Assembly: GCA_003194435.1 (NCBI GenBank)
Contig: PQXC01000004.1
Location: 60,752-124,751 of the forward strand
From: Candidatus Methanophagaceae archaeon
Lineage (GTDB): Archaea; Halobacteriota; Syntropharchaeia; Alkanophagales; Methanospirareceae
Direction of reading: 5' to 3'
Length of the DNA stretch: 64,000 nt
The notes beneath the pieces are model-generated. The model made no database searches and had not been told where the DNA came from. It saw only the letters and a program-made list of their open reading frames with translations. Below are positions 1 to 9,037 of the stretch, in pieces (position 1 is the stretch's first letter; each line of letters opens with the position of its first letter). Position numbers and translations under genes: made by a program.

Positions 1-1478
1 TTAAAAAAACGACAAGACAGTTCGATTTGGCTTTCATCCCAATCAAAGAGAATAAGCCCGAAAGTCCCTGGATGGAAATTACTGAAAAAGCTTACGAAGG
101 GATAAAGAAGGTTATCGGTGGAAGTCGCTGGTATAAAGCCCACGAAGGTGTAAAGACAGCTCTTAACCAAGTTTATTGGGTTGAAATACTTTCAGAAGAG
201 CCAAATGGGTTGCTTATCACGAATCCTTCGCTACCGGGGCAGAAGAAGAAAGTGAAGCAGGTGAAAAAGGTTGTTGAGAAAGATTTGGTTTACCCTTTGG
301 TCAGAGGGAGGGATGTGAAGAAGTGGTATGTTAAGGGAGATTTAGGATATATATTGATGCCGGTCAATGGGAATGGAAAAACTTTATCTCATTCGGATTT
401 AAAAGTAAAGTATCCTGAGACTTACCAGTATTTATCAAATTTTGTTGGCGATTTGGTGAATAGGGGCGGAGAACCGTATAAAACGAAACTAAAGCCTTAC
501 AGAGAAAAGCCTTTTGAAGATGCTGAAAGGGTTGCACCACCATTTTACTGGTTATTTAATGCTGAACCCTCTTTGGCACCCTACAAACTTGTTTGGAAGG
601 TAATTGCTGGTGGAATTACTGGAAAAGCTGTTAGATTTGCATCATCAGTATTAGAACCTATTAAAATTGGATATATTGAAAAGGAAAGCCCTATAATTCC
701 TGATGCTTCGTTAATTCTCATTTCTTTTAACGACCTGGAAGAGGCCTATTATGTTTCAGCGGTCTTAAATTCTTCAATAGACCTTTTAGCAATAGCATCT
801 TATACCTACGAACTCAGACAAGAAACGCACATCACACAATACATCAAAATCCCGAAATACAACTCAAACAACCAATTGCATCGTGAATTGGGCGAGCTTT
901 CAAAGAAAGCGCATGGAATCGCAAGGGAAATCTACGAAGAAGAAAGGGAGGACTTGAGAGATGATTTGGCGACTGTGGAGGAAGAGATTGACAGGAAGGT
1001 TGCAGAACTTTACGGGATTACCGAAGAGGAGCTAAAGGAGATAAAGAAGTGTTTGAGGATTTTGAAGGAGGGCGAGATTGAGGAAGAGGAAGGCGAGGAA
1101 GAAGAGGGTGTTGTTTTGCTAAAGGAGGAGAAAATAGAGATCGAACTTGAGCCTTTGCTGATTAAGGAGAACGAGTCGCAAGAGATGGAGATAAAAATTG
1201 CTAATCATCTCAAAACCGAAATACAAAATGCGGTAGTGAAAGTTATGCTGGAGGATAAACCTCTGTTCAAAGGTGAAATAGCGGGGATTGGAAGTGGAGA
1301 GACGGGGGCATTAACTTTCAATTCACCGAAGTTGAGAAGCGGGCAATATCCGTTAAAGGTTATCTTAGAGCATGAGAACGGGAAGGAAGAAGGGATAAGA
1401 ACTCTTTTTGTGAGGGCTGCAAAGGTTAAAAAGGGAAAAGGTTTGTTTGATGAGGAATTGGAGGAGATGCTAAAATGA
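1..1478 (+). CDS. Eco57I-like adenine DNA methylase, C-terminal part (partial at window edge)
   Basis: The reading frame is open from base 3, so the TTG at 27 in the ORF track is an artefact of the window edge. The catalytic methylase domain must lie upstream. What is visible looks like the target-recognition half of a large type IIG/PglX-like N6-adenine methylase: a 'YPLVRGRDVKKW' motif near residue 92, a block around 'YKLVWKVIAGG', 'PDASLILIS', then a helical 'LSKKAH' region and a Glu-rich linker (about residues 345-365). It ends in a small beta-rich domain. It overlaps the next methylase by 4 bases (ATGA), so the two are probably translated together. It could be BREX PglX or a stand-alone type IIG enzyme; the missing N-terminus would decide. 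Confidence 0.6.
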   Translation, partial: KKTTRQFDLAFIPIKENKPESPWMEITEKAYEGIKKVIGGSRWYKAHEGVKTALNQVYWVEILSEEPNGLLITNPSLPGQKKKVKQVKKVVEKDLVYPLVRGRDVKKWYVKGDLGYILMPVNGNGKTLSHSDLKVKYPETYQYLSNFVGDLVNRGGEPYKTKLKPYREKPFEDAERVAPPFYWLFNAEPSLAPYKLVWKVIAGGITGKAVRFASSVLEPIKIGYIEKESPIIPDASLILISFNDLEEAYYVSAVLNSSIDLLAIASYTYELRQETHITQYIKIPKYNSNNQLHRELGELSKKAHGIAREIYEEEREDLRDDLATVEEEIDRKVAELYGITEEELKEIKKCLRILKEGEIEEEEGEEEEGVVLLKEEKIEIELEPLLIKENESQEMEIKIANHLKTEIQNAVVKVMLEDKPLFKGEIAGIGSGETGALTFNSPKLRSGQYPLKVILEHENGKEEGIRTLFVRAAKVKKGKGLFDEELEEMLK

Positions 1479-2689
1479 CGAAGGAAATAAATGAGTTCCA
1501 TTTGTTAGTAACGCCACATCAAAATAAAAAACTTCCTATTTATAGATGGTATCATTTTAACCATAGTTTCTCAAGGGATTTAGTATGGTATCTAATAGAC
1601 AAATTCGATCTTAATTGCGGAAACATCATATTAGACCCTTTTTGTGGCAGTGGGACTACTCTATTGGCTGCACAAGAAAAAGGGATATCAGCTATTGGGA
1701 TAGATATTTTACCTCTTTCTGTATTTATTTCTAATGCTAAATTACAAAACTATAATATAGATAAAATCAAGTATAAAATTGAAGAACTTAATAAGCTCCT
1801 GAGCAATCATAACAAAAATACTACCTTAATTCCCGAATTTAAAATACTCCACAAGGTCTTTGACCCCGATGTGTTATCTGATATTTTCGTGGTTAAAAAT
1901 TGGATCCAAAAGATGGAAGATAAAAAACTAAAATATTTCTTCTTTACAGCCCTTCTTTCTATTACGGAAAAAGTTGCTTTCGCCAGGAAAGATGGTGGCT
2001 TTTTACGGATAGTCCCTGATAAAAAGATACCAGACTTTAAAGAAACTTTGTTTATCAAGATTAACGAAATGCTCAGTGATATTGAACACAGCAATTCACA
2101 GAATAATACTAAATCTAAGGCTCAAATAGGAGATGCACGAAAAATTTGTTTTCGAAGTTCATCCTTTGATGCTGTTATTACTTCACCCCCCTATCTTAAT
2201 AGACATGATTATACGAGAGTCTATATCTTAGAATTAGCTATTGCTTTTCTAAAATCGGAGGGAGAAATAAAAAGGTTGAGGTATAAAACCTTACGTTCTC
2301 ACGTAGAGGCAAAAAAAGTTTTCGTTGCCGATGGTTATAAAGAACCTATTAAATTAAAAGAGATCATAGAAAAATTGGAAAAAGAAACTTTACCTAATAA
2401 GCATGTTATTCCTATGATAAAGGGCTATTTTGAGGATATGTACCTGGTACTTAAGGAAGTAGCGAGGGTATTAAAGCAGAGGGGTTTTGCTGCTTTTGTA
2501 ATAGGAGATGTGAGGTATGGTGGATTTTTGGTTCCTGTTAGTGATATTTTGGTAGAGATAGGTGATTCACTGGGGCTAACGCATCAGGAAACACTTGTAG
2601 CAAGGTTAAGAGGAAATAGTCCCCAACAAATGGGTAAATTTGGAAAGATACCGGCAAAGGAGAGCATAGTGATATGGAAAAAGCAATAA
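1475..2689 (+). CDS. DNA methyltransferase (DPFCGSGTT / TSPPY type)
   Basis: This 404-residue protein has the AdoMet-binding motif 'LDPFCGSGTTLLAA' near residues 52-65, followed by 'GIDILPLSV', and the catalytic 'TSPPYLNRHDYTR' near residue 235. The order (FxGxG first, PPY second) is that of alpha/gamma-like amino-methyltransferases acting on adenine N6 or cytosine N4. It overlaps the upstream methylase by 4 bases and the downstream winged-helix gene by 16 bases, so it sits in a tight operon. Base composition is clearly AT-richer than the housekeeping genes further right, which suggests transfer. Target sequence cannot be read from the protein. A tRNA methylase of the Trm11 kind is a less likely alternative given the neighbours. 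Confidence 0.75.
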   Translation: MTKEINEFHLLVTPHQNKKLPIYRWYHFNHSFSRDLVWYLIDKFDLNCGNIILDPFCGSGTTLLAAQEKGISAIGIDILPLSVFISNAKLQNYNIDKIKYKIEELNKLLSNHNKNTTLIPEFKILHKVFDPDVLSDIFVVKNWIQKMEDKKLKYFFFTALLSITEKVAFARKDGGFLRIVPDKKIPDFKETLFIKINEMLSDIEHSNSQNNTKSKAQIGDARKICFRSSSFDAVITSPPYLNRHDYTRVYILELAIAFLKSEGEIKRLRYKTLRSHVEAKKVFVADGYKEPIKLKEIIEKLEKETLPNKHVIPMIKGYFEDMYLVLKEVARVLKQRGFAAFVIGDVRYGGFLVPVSDILVEIGDSLGLTHQETLVARLRGNSPQQMGKFGKIPAKESIVIWKKQ

Positions 2690-3693
2690 AAGATGATATT
2701 TATTGGATGAGAAAAGAAACAAGTCTCTCAAAAATAAGAGATATTCTATTGCTGATTGAAAAATATAATGGTCTTCGTTATACCGAAATCGCTGATATAG
2801 GTATTAAGGAGGGAATTTTTATAAAAAAAGATGGGACTCCGCTTGCTAAATCCCCTATTTATCACTGCATACGAGCTGCCCTCAAATTGGGATTAATTAC
2901 TCAAAATAAGAGCAAAAAATATCTAGTAAACTGGAATAAACCAGAAGTTCGTAAACTTATCAAATTAAGACAATATCTTGCTCCTCTAAACAAGGAGGAA
3001 GAACTTATTTTTCAAAAATTGATTATTGACAACCCTGACTGCAGGGAAGCTTTTTTCTGGATATTTATGGGTAAAAAGGAATTTTCATGGAAAAATTTTG
3101 TGGAACATGGTAAAGTAGTGTATATCTCCCCCACGGTAATAGAAATGAAAGGAGGAAAACAAAAAAGGAAGGTACGAACTAAAAAATATATTAACATGGA
3201 AACAGGCGATCAAATTGTTCTTGAAACACCGATAGAGCGTATGGCAGTGGAGTGGGGATTACAGCTCTGGGGGAGAGAGTGTTCCTTAATCGAGGAAGTA
3301 TATATTGATGAAACAAGGCATATACTTTATCCACTTGATAGGACGTTATCCTTAGAGTTCGATTATTTTCTAAAAAAATTTCTCCAACTGTATAGACCAT
3401 TTCCGGATTCGGATTGGAGCTTCTTTCCTATCGACCTAACGATATTTGAATTAGCACCTTTGTTAAGAGTTTCTGTAAAAGAGATTCAAAATCGCTTTTT
3501 TTTGGAACTATGGCAAAAATTTCCGGAATATATAAAATTCAGCAGTTCCTCAAAGGGTGCTTTAACCTTTAGAAGCCTATCAGAGAAGACCGACGAAAAA
3601 GTTTTAAAGAACTTTATAAAATTAAATAATATATGGATGACTCATATAATAGTTCATAAGAAACTCTGGGAGATGAAACAATGGAGAGATTAG
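2674..3693 (+). CDS. Winged-helix protein of unknown function in defence operon
   Basis: The protein has 339 residues and I recognise no family. The first 85 residues read like a winged helix: 'LRYTEIADIGIKEG' followed by 'SPIYHCIRAALKLGLITQN' and a short wing. The rest is mixed alpha/beta with many aromatic and basic residues and no visible catalytic motif or membrane segment. It overlaps the methylase gene by 16 bases and the ATPase gene by 13, so the three products are probably made in fixed proportion. It could be a DNA-binding specificity factor for the ATPase or a structural subunit; both are inferences from position only. Confidence 0.6.
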   Translation: MEKAIKDDIYWMRKETSLSKIRDILLLIEKYNGLRYTEIADIGIKEGIFIKKDGTPLAKSPIYHCIRAALKLGLITQNKSKKYLVNWNKPEVRKLIKLRQYLAPLNKEEELIFQKLIIDNPDCREAFFWIFMGKKEFSWKNFVEHGKVVYISPTVIEMKGGKQKRKVRTKKYINMETGDQIVLETPIERMAVEWGLQLWGRECSLIEEVYIDETRHILYPLDRTLSLEFDYFLKKFLQLYRPFPDSDWSFFPIDLTIFELAPLLRVSVKEIQNRFFLELWQKFPEYIKFSSSSKGALTFRSLSEKTDEKVLKNFIKLNNIWMTHIIVHKKLWEMKQWRD

Positions 3694-4937
3694 AGATTAA
3701 GAAGATAGAACCAGAAGAGAGGTATAATCTCTTAGGACTTTCCAGAAATCCTTTTCCTTCAGATGGTGCTTTACTGGAGCCCCCAAGGGTTATAACCTTC
3801 CCGGATAAGAGACTGAAAGAAGAACTTGAAAATTTTCTTAATGCGCTACTCCATGGAGGGGGAGTAACCAAAGAAGGTCGAGCTCTCATTGGAGAATATG
3901 GCTCTGGAAAGACTTTTTATCTTAAAATGGTTCATTACCTTGTAAAGAAGGAATTTCCCAATGTTGCCAGTTTTTATATTCAATATCCTGGGTATGGTTT
4001 TCATGACTTTACAGGCAGTATAGTTAGAGCAATAGGTTTGGGAAATATAGTAAGAAAATTATGGAGTGTAATACGGGAAGAACTATTAAAAAGAGTGAAA
4101 GAAAATGATTTAAATTGGTATTACACGATTTTTCCTTCAGAAAAGGGAAAATATGCCTGGTTTGGAACCTCGCTGCAGGAACACATTCTAAGTGATTACA
4201 GAACTTTCTTTGACTTCGCTAAAAAACAGAGGGCTAATGTAGACGCTATATTGAGTATTTTTAGTAAAATAATAGAGAAATCTGTTGGGATAAATGCCAA
4301 TAGTGCACGTAAACTGTCTCGTATTCTTATGGAAAGTCATTATAAGAGTTATTTTGATTGGGAAGATATTGCTCCTAAAAGGCGAAAAGAAATAGGTGAT
4401 TATGAGTTCCTTTCGGCAATTCTCTCTCTTATCAAAAAAGTAGACAATTATAGTTTTATCTTGATTCTTCTCGATGAATTTGAGGAAATCCCGGCATCAA
4501 AACGGTTCACCGTTAAAGAGGCAACGGATTACGAATATACCATAAGACGTCTTTTCGACCTGGCAAGTGCCTTGCCTCTGGGTATAATTATTGCTATGGT
4601 ACCTACAGCTTGGGAGTTAACGAAAGAGTATTGTGAACCCCTGGCATCACGACTTCTGAGACCAATTCGAATTCAACCTCTTGATAAAGATGGGGCAAAG
4701 AAACTTATTGTTGCTTACCTTAACGATGCTCGGGAGGAGAAAGAGGCTTTGTTTCCTTTTCCCGATAATTTATGGGAGCTACTACCCGATATTGTAAGGG
4801 AAAAACCAAGAAACCTTTTGAACTTTTGTCACGAGACTATCGAGATTGCAGCAAGTAGACGAACCTCAATAGATGAAATCCTTATAAAAGAAATTGCTGA
4901 CATGTGGATAGCCGAATTTAGGGAAAGGAAAGGATAG
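3681..4937 (+). CDS. AAA-type P-loop ATPase of defence operon (BrxC/BrxD-like)
   Basis: The 418-residue protein has a clear Walker A 'GEYGSGKT' near residue 70 and a Walker B 'LILLDEFEEI' near residue 263, with Arg-rich motifs further on ('SRLLRPIRI'). It starts with an 'NPFPSDGALLEPP' segment seen in Orc/TniB-like and BREX ATP-binding proteins. No helicase motifs and no membrane segment are visible. It follows the winged-helix gene with overlap and is 2 bases upstream of the PIN gene. By position and size it is a candidate for the BrxD/DUF2791-type ATPase of a BREX system, but I cannot place it in a named family with certainty. Confidence 0.65.
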   Translation: MERLEIKKIEPEERYNLLGLSRNPFPSDGALLEPPRVITFPDKRLKEELENFLNALLHGGGVTKEGRALIGEYGSGKTFYLKMVHYLVKKEFPNVASFYIQYPGYGFHDFTGSIVRAIGLGNIVRKLWSVIREELLKRVKENDLNWYYTIFPSEKGKYAWFGTSLQEHILSDYRTFFDFAKKQRANVDAILSIFSKIIEKSVGINANSARKLSRILMESHYKSYFDWEDIAPKRRKEIGDYEFLSAILSLIKKVDNYSFILILLDEFEEIPASKRFTVKEATDYEYTIRRLFDLASALPLGIIIAMVPTAWELTKEYCEPLASRLLRPIRIQPLDKDGAKKLIVAYLNDAREEKEALFPFPDNLWELLPDIVREKPRNLLNFCHETIEIAASRRTSIDEILIKEIADMWIAEFRERKG

Positions 4938-4939
4938 AT

Positions 4940-5611
4940 ATGCCAGTGATAGAGTCCTATTTTCTTGACACAAATATATTGGTTAAAACTTCAGAATACT
5001 TTAGAGTGAAAGAAGAGGGTGGAGATGTAAGCAAACTGGAATCATACTATGCTTTTTTACGGCAAACTCGGAATGACGGACACAAATTAATTATAAGCAG
5101 AATCAGTATTTTAGAAATGTATTTCCTTTATCACAGATGGTTTTATTATGATAAAAAGAGAGAAGAACGAGCGCCATTTAATGAAATTTTTGATAGAAGA
5201 GAGGCTACTTATGAGCTTGAAGAGCGAGAAAGAATACAAATAAGAGATATTATTGAAGATTTTGTCCGAAGGAGCAAAAGCCTCGGTATCGAGTTCTCAA
5301 ATGTAGACCAGAATGATGTGCTTGAATTAGCAGAAATTCTTTATAAAGGCTCAAAACCCTCAGTGGAGCCATATAACTTGACTATTTACGCAAATTCAAT
5401 TTTGGAATGCAGTAAATATCTCGTTACCGATGATGGGAAATTACGTAAAGCAATTGACTATTTAAGGAAGCAATACAAGGAAGAAATTCGTAGAGAAATA
5501 ATAGATAGGTTTGGAGAAGCAAAGTATCCTTATTGGATAAAGAAACACGATCTTCCAAATGCCCGTAAACCCAAAGCTAACAGAAAAATGCATAAGTCCA
5601 TACCCGATTGA
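4940..5611 (+). CDS. PIN-domain nuclease-like protein
   Basis: The N-terminus 'SYFLDTNILVKTSEYF' is the first acidic motif of a PIN ribonuclease. A middle 'SRISILEMYFLY' supplies the conserved Glu, and 'YLVTDDGKLRKAI' near residue 160 supplies the late acidic cluster, so the metal-binding set looks complete. At 223 residues it is longer than VapC toxins (about 130) because of a charged insert between the first and second motifs. The start ATG lies 2 bases after the ATPase stop. There is no small antitoxin gene beside it, which argues for an effector nuclease of the defence operon and not a normal VapBC toxin. Confidence 0.7.
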   Translation: MPVIESYFLDTNILVKTSEYFRVKEEGGDVSKLESYYAFLRQTRNDGHKLIISRISILEMYFLYHRWFYYDKKREERAPFNEIFDRREATYELEERERIQIRDIIEDFVRRSKSLGIEFSNVDQNDVLELAEILYKGSKPSVEPYNLTIYANSILECSKYLVTDDGKLRKAIDYLRKQYKEEIRREIIDRFGEAKYPYWIKKHDLPNARKPKANRKMHKSIPD

Positions 5612-5699
5612 TAGGATAGTGTGATGAAGGTGATTACAGATGAAAATGAACCCTGAAGAACTCGCCACGCTATTGGGAGAAGGATAAGGATAGAACAAA

Positions 5700-6104
5700 A
5701 TGACGCGGGACGAACTAAACGCAAAGCTGAGGTATTATTTCCCCGGATATGTGGTGGACAAAGGTCTTTCCAACCGACAGGACATCAAAAGAGTCCCTAA
5801 ATTTGTATCAGAACACATGCTCACGAGAATATCAGAGGAAAGCGACTCCAAAGCTTTCAACGAGAAATTGATGAAAGTCATCGAATATGTAAACACCCTT
5901 TACCCGGAACCAAAGGACAAAGATTTGATTCTTGACAAAATCTTCCGGAAAATGAAATGCAAGATAATAGATGAGATAAAAGTAGAGATAGACGAGAAGT
6001 ATGGCATAAGAAAAGCGACTATACCGAGTTTAAACCTCAGGAATGCAATGATTAAAGATTCGGTTGTGGATGCTAACGAGCAATTACTTTCTACCGGCGT
6101 TTAG
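5700..6104 (+). pseudogene. brxL: BrxL (BREX Lon-like ATPase), N-terminal fragment before in-frame TAG
   Basis: The 134-residue fragment matches the N-terminal domain of BrxL: 'LNAKLRYYFPGYVVDKGL', 'VPKFVSEHML' and a C-terminal 'RNAMIKDSVVDANEQLLSTGV'. It ends at a TAG at 6102-6104. In the same frame, 17 open codons follow and lead straight into the AAA+ part of the protein. In BrxL proteins as I recall them, a Trp occupies this site ('GIWCIVKLEY'-like), so TGG to TAG would be a one-base nonsense change. A short open frame MKMNPEELATLLGEG (5640-5687) in the 88-base gap upstream has no obvious role. Confidence 0.7.
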
Positions 6105-7133
6105 GGGCTGGTAAGTTTAAAATATTCTCCACCCCTGATAGACGAGAAAGAAAGAGATTTGACTCTTCCTGTAATGATAGACGACTTCAAGCCTTTTCAT
6201 GTCTCGAACATAGACCTGAAGGATTTTATAAAAAAGAGGCAGCATTTCTCTCTCGATGAATGGATTGATATGCTGATAAACACTATGGGTTTAAACCCTG
6301 AGGTTTACACGCAAAGGCAAAAACTTATCCTTATCAGCAGGTTTGTCCCTCTGGTGGAAAACAATGTGAACATGATGGAATTTGGACCGAGAGCCACAGG
6401 AAAAACTTATTTCTACCGAAATATATCCTTCTACACGAGGATATTCTCCGGCGGTGTGATAACACCCGCACAGCTATTTTATAACATTGCAAGGAGGACA
6501 GTTGGAGAAATAGGAATGAAAGATTGCATCGTTTTTGATGAGATTACGAAGTTAAGATTTCCCAATCCGGGTGATATGATGGGTAAATTGAAAGACTATA
6601 TGGTGGATGGTCATTTTGAAAGAGGCCCGAAGAAAGCCACTTCTTTATGCTCGCTTGTCTTGATGGGGAATATAGATGTTACCGGCTATGTTCCTGCTGA
6701 GGATATTAATTATGCGCTGCCGGAGTTCATGAGGAATGATACCGCTTTTATTGACCGAATTCACGGCGTGATTCCGGGCTGGGAAATCCCTAAGATAAAG
6801 AGGAGTGAGGTTCACCTATCCAAAAATTATGGTGCGTCCGTTGATTACTTCTCAGAAATATTGCATGGGCTACGGAGATTCTATTTTGCTCCTCTCATAA
6901 GGTCAAAGATTGAGTTGGAAGGGGTTACGATAAGGGACGAGATGGGAATTTACAGGGTTGCTTCTGGCATGGCTAAGATTCTTTTCCCGGATAAGAAGTT
7001 CGATGAGGATGAGCTAAAGCTTATAATGGACCTGGCGATAGAATATCGGCAGAAATTGGCTGATTTGCTTCACAGGATGGCACCAGGGGAGTTCGAGAGG
7101 GGAAAAATAAGTTATAAGGTTATTGTTATTTAG
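6105..7133 (+). pseudogene. brxL: BrxL (BREX Lon-like ATPase), AAA+ fragment after the TAG
   Basis: This is the continuation of the same frame; the ORF track starts it at a TTG at 6159, but homology runs back to the TAG. It shows the BrxL signature 'DEWIDMLINTMGLNP', Walker A 'GPRATGKTYFYR', 'SGGVITPAQLFYN', Walker B 'CIVFDEITKLRF' and 'FMRNDTAFIDRIHGVIPGW'. The rejoined gene would encode about 477 positions. Type I BrxL is roughly 670-700 residues with a C-terminal Lon-like protease domain, and that domain is missing here because the frame stops at 7133. It is either a short BrxL subfamily or a second truncation. In BREX, BrxL is a phage-defence factor; this copy is probably inactive or makes two fragments. 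Confidence 0.75.
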
Positions 7134-7167
7134 TCAGCGAAACCCGGTAACACACCCCATTCTCATG

Positions 7168-8364
7168 TCATGACCTACCTGACCCTCTCTTTATTTTATC
7201 ATCCTCCATCTGCGCCCGTACAGAGAGTAAGGCATCTTTCAGCGTGGCAATGAAGTCCCACCGCCGTTTATCTGCCTTCTTCTCTATCTCGCCCGCACCC
7301 CGCGCCGCCGTCAATATCTTCGTACCTCCTGGTTCTCCATAGCCAACATATAGCTTATCGGGTGTCTTGACATGCGCACCGATTTTATAATATGATACTC
7401 CTCCCCGGTCCCTCTCCTTCTTTATCACTATCTTTATCCAGTGTATGCGTCTGGCGAGTCTGACAATTTTCCTCAACTCTGTATCAATGATTCGCATGGC
7501 AAGCTCTTTATATGCCTCATCTACTGTGCCCAGAATCTCCACGTTCACCTCCCTCTTCGCTCTGAATTCACTCAGGAATCGCATTATATCATGCGTAGTC
7601 ACGATTCCCCGGGGGCGCATGTCCTTTCTCGTTATCGGCACGGCACGTATATCATGCTCACACATCAAACCCGCAACATCTGCCAGATTCGCATCCATGG
7701 TGGTGGTTATCACCGGTGAGCTCATGATAAGTGAGACAGGCTGTCCCATTCTCGCTATCTTCTCGCCTTTGTACTCACCTGAGGTCATTCTTTGCTTCGG
7801 CTTGTAGAGCCTTCTCAGGATGTCCCCTTCTGTGATTATACCTGTTATTCTGTTGTGCTCGTCAACAATAACCAGATGTCCGAGGTTACTCTTACGCATG
7901 ATGCTCCGTGCTTTGCCTATACTGGCTGTCTTATCAACATATATCACATCACTGGTCATCACGTCACCTACCGCTGTATCTCTGAGAATGTGAGAATGTG
8001 CTCCTCTTGCCATTATGTCATACTCCGTAACAATCCCTGCGAGCTTCCCATCAGCATCAACTATCGGCGCCGCCCTCTGACCACTGTCCAGCAGTTCACA
8101 GAGCGCTTCCATGGTCGGTGTATCCTTCTGTATGCAGTGCGGCTTGAACATGAATTCATCCACAGGCGAGTCAGGGTTGGAAGCGAGCAGCAGGTCCTGT
8201 ATATTCACCATGTATATCTCATTCTCACTGTTATCGCTATCAAGCACAATGAGATTATGGAATTTGTTCTGCTCCATGATGCCTATCGCCTTCCCTATCG
8301 AGGTATCGGGCGTTATAGTCTTCACTTCCTTAGTGCTTATCTCTATCACTGGCTCTTCAAGCAT
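7168..8364 (-). CDS. Four-CBS-domain regulator with C-terminal HPF-like domain
   Basis: Four CBS repeats follow one another over the first 270 residues, each recognisable by patterns such as 'VGDVMTSDVIYVDKTASIGKA' and 'LGHLVIVDEHNRITGIITEGDI'. After them comes about 125 residues of mixed alpha/beta sequence ('WIKIVIKKERDRGG', 'RRWDFIATLKDALLS') resembling the small ribosome-associated domain found behind CBS pairs in archaea. CBS domains bind adenine nucleotides, so this is likely an energy-sensing soluble regulator. The frame opens at 8379, but a GGAGG lies 11-13 bases before the ATG at 8364, so I prefer that start. It overlaps the end of queD slightly, so the two are probably co-transcribed. 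Confidence 0.85.
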   Translation of the reverse strand: MLEEPVIEISTKEVKTITPDTSIGKAIGIMEQNKFHNLIVLDSDNSENEIYMVNIQDLLLASNPDSPVDEFMFKPHCIQKDTPTMEALCELLDSGQRAAPIVDADGKLAGIVTEYDIMARGAHSHILRDTAVGDVMTSDVIYVDKTASIGKARSIMRKSNLGHLVIVDEHNRITGIITEGDILRRLYKPKQRMTSGEYKGEKIARMGQPVSLIMSSPVITTTMDANLADVAGLMCEHDIRAVPITRKDMRPRGIVTTHDIMRFLSEFRAKREVNVEILGTVDEAYKELAMRIIDTELRKIVRLARRIHWIKIVIKKERDRGGVSYYKIGAHVKTPDKLYVGYGEPGGTKILTAARGAGEIEKKADKRRWDFIATLKDALLSVRAQMEDDKIKRGSGRS

Positions 8365-8767
8365 CGCTACTCGCATCACCTCCTCTCGTCGTAGCGCCAG
8401 ACTCTGCTGACTCTATCATCACCCATTTGTCCTCACCTTCCCACAATTTTAGCGAATAGAGAAAGATGCCGAGCTTCGAGTCTTTCAGCTTACGCTCTAA
8501 CTCACGCTTCAGGAATAGTGCTATATTCTCGCTCGTTGGATATTCTATTATCTCATTCAGATACCTGTGGTCAACCAGCTCAAGTACTTCTTTCACCACC
8601 GCTTTCAACTCTGAGAAGTCTGCTACACACTCAGTATCAGGCTTCTTTTCGCCCTCTACTATCACTTCCACTTTATATGTGTGACCATGTAGATTCCTGC
8701 ATTTACCAGGATAACGTGGCAGTGAATGCGCAGCGCTAAAATCTGCCGAGACTCCTAATTTCATCAT
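8357..8767 (-). CDS. queD: 6-pyruvoyltetrahydropterin synthase / QueD family
   Basis: The 136-residue protein has the zinc His in 'FSAAHSLP', the catalytic Cys with zinc ligands in 'CRNLHGHTYKV', a 'VDHRYLNE' motif and the pterin-anchoring Glu in 'PTSENIA'. Length and motifs fit 6-carboxytetrahydropterin synthase, which makes the precursor of archaeosine and queuosine in tRNA. Some archaeal members act in pterin or folate synthesis instead. It is the first gene of a two-gene unit with the CBS regulator. A TATA-like ATATAAAAG lies upstream on the minus strand (about 8806-8815). Confidence 0.85.
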   Translation of the reverse strand: MMKLGVSADFSAAHSLPRYPGKCRNLHGHTYKVEVIVEGEKKPDTECVADFSELKAVVKEVLELVDHRYLNEIIEYPTSENIALFLKRELERKLKDSKLGIFLYSLKLWEGEDKWVMIESAESGATTRGGDASSDA

Positions 8768-9037
8768 ATCATATTCTCATAAAGAATAATTATGGGATGG
8801 AATAAAAACTTTTATATCCTTATTCTATTCTGAATCGCAATCTTCTGATTACCAAAAATCTTGATTAATGCATTAGAGAATGGATTCGCCTGCAATGCGG
8901 AAACAGAAACTAAAGTGCTACCCACAGATCGAGAGCAGCATGCGATGCGGACTTCCTGACTTGCTCTCCATGCCAGCAGCCAGAACCGCCTTCAAAGAAA
9001 CTGTGAAGCCCGGCTGGCTAATCATCTTACTTTTTCT

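Noticed and set aside
6102-6104. Pyrrolysine or other read-through of the TAG in brxL
   Set aside because: TAG is an ordinary stop for neighbouring genes (2674-3693, 3681-4937 and brxL itself), no downstream element is visible, and the site fits a Trp-to-stop change. Kept only as a remote option.
7792-8394. 200-codon plus-strand ORF rich in Cys, His and Tyr
   Set aside because: It is the mirror frame of the CBS gene; composition is that of an antisense shadow.
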